Below are positions 40,701-49,700 of a stretch of 64,000 nt of DNA, piece after piece. Made by a program: the position numbers and the translations under genes. Source of the DNA: Haemonchus contortus (Eukaryota > Nematoda > Chromadorea > Rhabditida > Trichostrongylidae); assembly GCA_000469685.2 (NCBI GenBank), contig LS997562.1:25764076-25828075 (forward strand). Reading direction: 5' to 3'. The stretch's first letter is position 1. Every line of letters starts with the position of its first letter. The notes under the pieces are model-generated. The model was not told the DNA's origin, searched no databases, and saw only the letters and a program-made list of their open reading frames with translations.

Positions 40701-43700
40701 CATAAAAAGGCTTTCGCTCCTTTTACCTGCTAGATGTTCTTCGATACGTGTGCCTAACATCCTTCCCGTCTCACCAATATATATTCCGTCACAGGCTGAA
40801 CACTGAAGTTGGTACACTGTCCCTCGTTGTGTGCAATTCCCGTCTTTTCCAAACGGAAAATAACGCAGTTATTCGTAGAACATGCACGACCATAAGTCTA
40901 TTGCGGATAAGGTGATGTTTGATATTGTCCTTCGGTAGGTTTACCAAGACAACATAATTCGCCAAATCCGCTCGAGAAATGCATTGTCGAACTTCTGCGC
41001 TGACTTTATCCGATATAAATGGTTTATTTGTTCTTCGGATAATTTAATTGTTCGTCTTTTTTCTGGCTCAGAACTGGAATATCCAGGGAGAAAAATCAGC
41101 ATTTTCGACATCTGCTTTTCTTTTTATCGAGAGTAAAAAGTAGCCGAAGCCGCTTGGGACATATGCAGTGGTACCGAAAAGGTATCTCGGGTGTCTCTAC
41201 TGCACAAGAATGGTCCGCATAGTTTAAAAATGGCGACTTTGACCTTGAAGACACGCGTAGAAGCGGACAACTTGCAGAATTCGATGAAGAGCATCTGAGC
41301 TTTTTAAATTTTCCAAATCATTTTTGTGCAGTGTACACACCTGAGACACCTACCCGTACGCATTGCATATGTCCCGATGACCTTTTTGACCTCGATGAAA
41401 AGCGATGAAAGACAAAAAAAGGCAGATGTCGAAAACACTGATTTTTTCCTCCTGAATATTCCGTTTTTGAGTCAGAAAAAAGACGAACAACAAGTAGTCC
41501 ATTTTTGTAGAGGAGAAAGAGCTCTTTCGAATGAATACATACACTTTGCAAAAAAAACAAAACAAGTCGTTGTAAGAGATAACTCTAACGCAAAACTCTA
41601 CGAACTTATGTTACAATCCAATACGTTAAGTATTGCCTTCATTCGGGGGACGTGCGATTCGTGCGATTCCGGGTGCGCGCGGCGAAATTCGTGATGAATC
41701 AAACAACTCCTGCGCCTATTATTGGAGCACAACCTTGAAGCAGAGTAGATCAGTAGGATCAGCTGACCATACCCAACTATTCTACTACAAGTGTGTGCCT
41801 CAATAATAGGCGCCAGAGTCGTTCGAATCGCACCGAATTTCGCCGCGCAGTTTGCCGCGCGCACCCAGAATCGCACGAATCGCACCACACCCCCTTCATT
41901 CTATAAATGCAGCCAGTTACGGATCTGTATTGTTGTAGACGCGCTGTGGATCAGTTGAGGAGGTGATTAAGTTGGTCCTTGTTCTTAGATTCACGCCAGT
42001 TATCTGAGCATGCTGCATCACGAGCCTTATGTAATTTAAGAAGAGAACCAAAATCATTTCTGCCAGCTATTACTTATCAGGGATAGGAAGGTTGAACCAT
42101 GGAACATTGAACGGAGACTCAGATAACTCAATCGAATTTTGAGCGCTGTTTACGAATATGGGTATAAAACTGAAAAAAGGCTATCCCGAAAAAGTTATGG
42201 AGACTTGAATTCCGCTCGACAGTAGCGTGGGCGGAGTCTAGCCCTGCCACCTATCATCAGGGGCCGTAAGGTATGCTCTCCTATTCGGGGCTGGGACACC
42301 CCGATTCCGGTCTCCCCGAGAATGGCGTCCCCGAAAGCAGCCGTAAGGTATGCTCGCGGGGTGTCTCAGGGGAGTCAGACATACAGAGCGACGATGGCGT
42401 TCACACGTTGGCAAGTTGCCAAATCTTGCGTTTAGGCTTGAAAAGCTCCCAAAATCAAGATCTAAGTTAAGGATAACATAATATCTAGGAGTACAGGCAG
42501 TTCTAGGGGGGGGGGGGGGTGGGGGTAAGGGCAGCCACGTGACGTTGCATCACAATGCCCCCCCCCCTCACCGGATAAGACCCTATCCTGGTAGCCTAAG
42601 CAAAAAAAACTCCAGAAATTTTTCAACTATCTATACTGCGTTATCTTAGCATCGCCTTTTTTGCGTATCTAGTCGCTTAGGTTGACGAACCACTTGAAGT
42701 CTGCCTTTCAACTGCCTCAGTCCACGCTCTCGCATTGTCGGTGGCTAATGACCATAGTGATACACATATTCAAACTATTGCCTCAGTTTAATTCCACCTA
42801 AGACTTCCTCCTCAGCTTTAGGGCTCCCACTTTCCTCCTTGCGATTTGGAGGCGCGTCAGGTGCCGTTCTCTGTAAACGTCTGCGCCGTCCGCCATTCGC
42901 GACAGGGTGAATGGCTTACTCATCACGAGCCGTCCACTATCCAAGGGCTTAGTCCTGATTGGCTGATGTCAGACTCTGCGACTGGACCGGTTTGGGCAAG
43001 ATGGTAGTCAGCCATTCGAACAGTTAGTGCAAGAGACGAGCAGAAAATATGCGTTGGACAGCACGAATGTCAAAAACGAGTGTCAAAATTGTAATCAGAA
43101 CCCCTACACAAGTTTCCAGCGAATTCGGTGAGAAGCAGTCGTAGCGCCACCTGGCAAGCGCCAACAATGGATGTCATATTCGTGATCAGGACCCTCGATA
43201 ACCCTCATAGGGAAATTTTCAGCGATATTTTTTTTGACCCATACCTTACCGGGATGGGGACCCTCCTCTGTTCGGGGGAGCATACCTTACGCCGCCAGTG
43301 TTCCCATTCCGGCTCCTCTACTTCCCCAGGTCAAATCAACAATTTTCGCCCACTCCCTGCCCATTCTGGTCTTGCCACCTATCATCAATGTTCCCCTCCT
43401 GCCTCCTGTACTCCTACCGAATTTGAACGCTCTAATGCAAACCGTTTCGGCGCAAGCCCCGCCCCCTGTGGGCAGAGTCTAGTCCTGTCACCTATCGTTC
43501 GCATCCTGCTTCCTGCACTCCTACCAAGTCCCAGCGTTCCGTGTCCAATTCTCGCTCACGCTCGCCCTTGTGTGTGGAGACTAGCCCTGCTGTCTGTAAA
43601 TGCTCCCATCTGTATTTCTAGCAAATTTGAATTCTCGGTCAAACATTTATTTAGTGCAAGCCTCGCCCCCTCTGGAGGAGTCCGGTCCTGTCACCCATAT

Positions 43701-46700
43701 AAGTTCTCACATCCCGACGCTTGTACTCTTAACAAAGTATAACTTTCTAAGTCCCCGCGAACGGGAGCTATGAAGTTGCGGTGAAACACTAAAACACACA
43801 CCCACGTAGCGCGTTACATATAGTGTCGGAAGGGCCAACTTACGCACGCAAGCGGCGTGCCTATGACTGAGAGGAGAACTAGTATGACCTATTGATTCAC
43901 AGGCCCCAGAGGTGATTTCGGACACCCTTCCACGGACCTGCCCCGGCCGCCGTCCTCCCCGACGGAACCCCTTCGGACTCGGCGTCAGCGCTCGGCAATT
44001 CTTTTTTTTGTTTTCTTTGTATCGTTGTTTTATTTCGTGACGTGTTTGTTGTTATTCGCCGATAACTGCTCTTGTTCGTGGGTCGGTCACAACCGTAACT
44101 ATTGGAGTTTTGCCAAACAATAGTACATATATTGCAATTCTCGAAAGTCACCCAGTTCTGAAAGAAAAGCGCAAAAATGGGGCAAGAAAAGACGAACAAT
44201 AAAATCATGTCCTATCACACCTACGCAAAAACACCGCACAACGTGTTATCGTTATAAAATCCATTTTAAGGATATTCAGAGCATAAGAAGAATCTTTTTC
44301 ATGTCTGTTAGGAACTGAAGATGTATAACGGTATAGGTAGATATACGTATAACGTTTACGTGCATGAGCCCCCATACAAAAAGCACTCCTCGAAAGATCG
44401 AAAGATGTTCCAGTAATTCGTGTTGGCGAAATGTTGTCACTTTCGGGGAATCATTAGACCAATTTCCAGGCTGCTATCCATAGGAAAGAATGTACATAGA
44501 GCTCTTCTGTTCAAAATATCTAGGGACTTATGACAATTTCTAATTCATATATTTATTACTCCTTTTCTATGTAAAAGTTCAGTGAGAGCATACCTTATGA
44601 GTGTAATATGGTCGGAGAAGTCCCGTTTTCCGAAACTATCTCGTTGACGATTCGACTGTTCGCGTTCTTCGGACATGGCCAGAATAACTGAATAAATCGT
44701 GAAATAAGTCATAGTACTGAACGGTCTATGTGAATTTCGACCTAAACTTTGAAAAAAAATGTAAAACGGGACACAAATCTGTGTTGTGAATGTGGATGTG
44801 AACAAGTCATGCGAAGAAAATATGTCATCGCATGAGTAATGCGCATTTTCATGATGCAATGAAAATTTGTCCGGAAAAGAGAAAAAACACTCGTATCTGT
44901 TTGGTTCGTGGTACAGTTGAGAAAGCACTCACTCTATTTTCGAACAAAATTTGATATGCCAACGCCAAATAGCTCCCTTCCACTAAAAATCTCGAAACGG
45001 AATTGACCAAAAATATTCAACATATTTTGTGTAAATAACGAGTTCAATAGTAATAAAAATACAAACCAATAGTGAGGAAGGCTAGCGAAGTACTTACATT
45101 CATGAAAGGGATACAGCAATTCTGAACTAAGCAAATTTTGGACATTTGTACCTGGATGAAATGCCCTTAAAAAGCAGTTCCGTGAAAAAGCGCATTGAAC
45201 TACTCATTGGATCTCCACATCAAATATGAGAGCGCAAAGTCCATTCAGAAACTGAGGGGCAAAACAAATGAGTTTTCAAAAGATTCGCTCACATGGATCT
45301 CTATGTGAAAGTGCTGCCACCAAAGTTACCACAGGACTTAGGCATCTCAGAACCACACCGAACAATAGCAACCGAGCTGGAATAGAAGTTTCAAAAGAAT
45401 AGTATGCCTTGAAATAGTCATAACATTACCGAGTTGGGGATCCAAAGGCAGCTGTGCCACCAGTCTTCCCAAGTCTGTCAGCTGAGGCTCTACATACGGC
45501 GCTGGTGCAGCAGTAACATCGACATCTGAGATGCTGGCCTCGGAGTATAATGCACCCAATTGCTGAACGTTGACAACATTAACAACTATTGAGCTTAGCT
45601 GACATAAGGAGGTTATCTTAGTGCAAGGCAAATATAGGTGGTAGAATTAAATATAGCTGCACGTGGGCATGAGCCCAGATAGATCAAAAGTGATTGCGCT
45701 AAAATCCTCGTTCCCGACAATTTAACAACCACAACTTTCATGCTTTTGATTACAAAGAAAACTGCACACTGAAGAGCCTCAGTAAAAACGAAAATTGCAC
45801 AGTAAGTTCGTTTCCATCATAAGTGGACTAAAATCAACCGGAGATGTTCGAAAAAAATGGCTGTGATTGCTGGAGAACAATGTTTATGAAAACCGTGCAG
45901 CAGCCTTAGCTGCCGTATTATGTAAACTTAAAAAATAGTCGAGGCATACAAGATGGGAATTGGCTAATCAGCGTTACCATGAATCCACCATTCTGCGCTG
46001 CGAAGAGCGATGGGACCATCTCGCTGTCAAAGGCGTTCACGACATTTGACAACGCACAATTTTTTGGAAATTTTAAAGATAGTGTATCAAAGGAGAATCA
46101 CAAGTACATAAAGAAACGGGAAAGCTTCTAGGACGGTTTTAATGAAAATGCTCGAAAAATGGTCACCAATAAGTAGAGCGAATAAATTGAACACGAAAAA
46201 AAGGTTAACATAAGCGAAGAAGGAAACACTTACCTCTAGAAAGGCCATGCTCTTATCGACAGCATCTGCTAATGGTGGTTCAGGAGCCATTTGAAGAAAC
46301 TGTTTCACTGTCATATTCTCTGGAGCGAACATTTTTGCGTGCAGACAAACATCCTGGAAAAAAAGTTTAACTCTAGTTAATATGTATGCCATCTATTATA
46401 CGATGAGCTCTTATCTATGTAGTGTAATATTAGGAGATCAAGAAAGCATAAATAGTAACACAGCGATTGAGACATTAAGACCTAATAGACATTTGAACAA
46501 CCCAAACACTGGTACGTACATGAATTGCGGTTCGCTGCATTTCAGCCATTTGTGTCTCTAGCATCACTTCATAGTCCTCGATACTATATAGTCGGAAGCA
46601 AAATCCTTCACGACAGCGTCCAGCACGACCTAAATTGTTTTTGCATTGTTTGAACGAAATTCACGACACGTATCTAAGCACTTAGTTCAAAATTCCAGTG

Positions 46701-49700
46701 GTCAAAATGTCGCAACCTCGCCTAAGCTCGCAGAACTCATTTGTGAGAAACTACCTTCGTAAAAATATCGAGACTTGGGCTCTGTGCAATAGTGGGTTTT
46801 ACCTACAGCAGTGTGCATGGAGGTAATTCACGATTTCGACTATAAGACAAGAGGAGGCAGGTGCTTGCTTTGAGTATATTGCCAAAATTCTGATTACTCT
46901 ACTGAAACCTCAGCTATTTGAACTGCATTCCTACTTCGATACTATTTTTGTTTAACCGATCGTGTTGAAATTTCACGTAGCATACCTGCTCGCTGTTCTG
47001 CATTACTTTTTGCTATCCACGTTATTTTCAATTGGCTGATTCTTGATGTATGATCGTACGTCTTCTCTTTTACCTTTCCACAATCTACGACAAACACCAC
47101 GTCGTCAATTGTCAAGGATGCTTCGGCAATATTTGTAGATAAAATCTAGGAAATAAATGAAATAGTGTTCCTACGAGACTTTCACAAACATTGTCACCTT
47201 TGTCATTGAAAGTATTGATAGAATAAAAACAGATGAGGATCAACTTACCACTTTCCTTTCACTCGCTCCAACCGAATCAAACACTTTTTGTTGATCAAAC
47301 GAGTTCATTTGCGAATGTAGTGTGAAGATCACTGGACGCCTCCCGCTCCAGGATTCATTCGTAATTTTGTCACGCATTTGGACGATGTCATCGAATCCAG
47401 GCAAAAACACGAGGATAGCACCTGTATTTTAAATGATCTAATTATCGACAACAATGAAAAACAGAGCAAAGCAATGAAAGCGAAAAGTTGAAGTGGAGCG
47501 CTTTGTCAAGAGAGTAAGCACTCGCTGAGTAGTCTGAGTTCCTCAGTACCAAGTGTGGGTATATCTGACAAAAAAAAAAACGAAAAATTGAAAAAAAGCC
47601 CAATCATAAGAGGTCAAAAATAGCGGTTAATATCACCATTATATTGTTACCAGTTTGGCTATACACGCTAACGCGCGCAGTATATGTCGACGGCCACTTA
47701 TCCACGATGGAGTCATTCAGCGGAATGTTGGATAGTCAGAATAAGATAGTTCTCTCTAGATTCGAACGCTGATTTGCTGAGAACATCACGCTCGATATAT
47801 ATGAGCAAAGTTATTAGTGGATGATCATAGCTCCGTCCACCCTAGTGCAAACCGTTCCCACGGTAAACTTGACAACCCTTCCTTCGACTGCTCCAAACCA
47901 TTTTTTCCGCATTCCAGAAAGTTTTTGAAGGGATGAGTTTTCGGTCCTAGCCCCGCTTCCATGTTCCAGCTCCGCCCCCTTCGAGGACTTAACCATTTTG
48001 TTCCAATTCCTCTTACCACTTTTTTCCCGCATCCCAGAACGTTTCTGATTGGAGTTATAAATTTTTGAACTAAGCCCCGCCCACTTCCGAAATTTGACCA
48101 CATTTGTTCTTTCACACCTTGACACCTTTTTGCCGCGTCCCAGAACGTTTCTGAATAGAGTTATAAATTTTTGATCTAAGCCCCGCCCACTTTGGTGCCA
48201 GCCCCGCCCACTTCGAAGATTCGGCCCCACTTGTTTCATTGCCTCTAACCACTTTTTTCCCGCACTCTAGAACATTTCTGAACAGAATTATAAATTTTTG
48301 ATCTAAGCCCCGCCCACTTTGGTGCCAACCCCGCCCACTTTCGCGATTTGACCACAAAGTTACACACTTTTTTGAAAAGTAGCTTTCACATTAACGCACG
48401 CCCCGCCCACCGTGGGCGGGGCTTCGCTAAGCTTACGCATGCCCAGCACGCATAAAGCCTTGTTCGCTCTTTTTATTTTTTTTTTGCTGGCCTCGACGCT
48501 TTCGTTGAATCGAGTTACGAATCTCTGTGGAAAGGACCGCCCAGTGCGAGAACGCTTCACCCACCGCCGGTGGTTTCTTTTATTTTAGAAGTTGACCCAT
48601 CCCTCACCATTGCACATTTTTTCCCCGCATCTGGGATGTTATGAGACCGAATTAGAAGAATTCGCCCATGACCCCGCCCAATTCCGGTGCATGCCCCGCC
48701 CCCTGGGGGCGGAGCTCCGCTAGGCTCACATGTGCTCTGTTGCACTTACCCTATGCTCAACCTTTTCCAAACTTGACCCGGCTTCCCTAGGTGTTTCTTT
48801 AGGTTATATCGAATTCCGTACAAACAGACAAACAGACAGACAAACAGACACACAGACAGACAGACAGACAGAGCGCTTTATATATAGTAAGGATTGATTT
48901 TATCCTAAAGCGATCTCGGGACTATTAGGTTGATCAAAAGTTTCGAAAGGGCTTTTTGAAAGTGAGCGACCAGTAGCGCGACTGGTCGCCAGTCGCTCGC
49001 AAGATGGGTCCGCGACTGGTCGCGCAACTGGTCGTGGACTATGAAAGATGCCACTAGGTTTTTCACATGGTACCTGCCGGAATGCAAGGTGCCCGAAAAC
49101 TCGTAAGACTGTGTTGCTGTATAAGAAGGGAGATTCAAACGATATTGGCAACTATCCCCAATCTACCTGTTATCTGTAATCCATGAACTTTTCTTACGAG
49201 TCTTCTTCATTATGATAAGCAGAATATGAGACAAGGGGTGGTATCAGTCACATGAGCAAGCGTAGTTTCGAAGAAGATTGGCTGCTTTCATAGTCCGCCG
49301 GCCGGCCGGCCGGCGTGCCGGCGCGCCGGCGCGCCGGCGCGCTGGCCGGCGGAGGCAGTGCTAGCGGGGAGGAGGGAGGCAGACAGTGTAAGCAAACAGT
49401 CCACGCCCCTTCGAAGGTTGTTTGTTTTCAACCCCTCGAAGGGGCGTGGACTGTTTGCCTATCTGTCTGCCTCCCTCCTCCCCGCTAGCACTGCCTCCGC
49501 CGGCCAGCGCGCCGGCGCGCCGGCCGGCCGGCCGGCCGGCGGACTATGAAAGCAGCCATTCAGTTCAACCGATCTAACCCACGCTCTCACAAGACTTGCT
49601 GAGGTATCGCGGCAGTACAGGATTACGCCAAGTAAGACATTCATCGGTTCGAAGAGGGCTTTTGATACCGTCGAGGCAGAAACGGTAATTGAAGCCTCGA

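Larger units (their letters stand above)
40009..41621. mobile_element. Fold-back mariner element split by a Penelope insertion
   Basis: Ends TTGGGTTGTAACAAAAGTTC and TTGGATTGTAACATAAGTTC in inverted orientation with TA on both sides (40007-40008, 41622-41623). The arms pair over more than 300 bp (GAAAGAGCTCTTTCTC, TTTTCGACATCTGC, GGGACATATGCA). The left arm is interrupted at about 40128-41045. Near the hinge, plus-strand FKNGDFDLEDTRRSG is the N-terminal mariner signature; both arms are derived from the transposase 5' end. Confidence 0.82.

Noticed and set aside
43128..43742. 204-codon open frame on the plus strand
   Set aside because: It runs straight through several GC-box repeat units, and similar shorter frames arise in other copies; no domain and no splice context.
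44545..44928. Whole 127-codon frame as helicase exon
   Set aside because: Only 44687-44594 is exon: the acceptor TTATTCAG and donor GTATGC give correct phase and family similarity; the rest is intron read-through.
47814..48239. 141-codon R/S/G-rich minus-strand frame
   Set aside because: Produced by the tandem 110-120-bp units; repeats in the peptide mirror DNA repeats.
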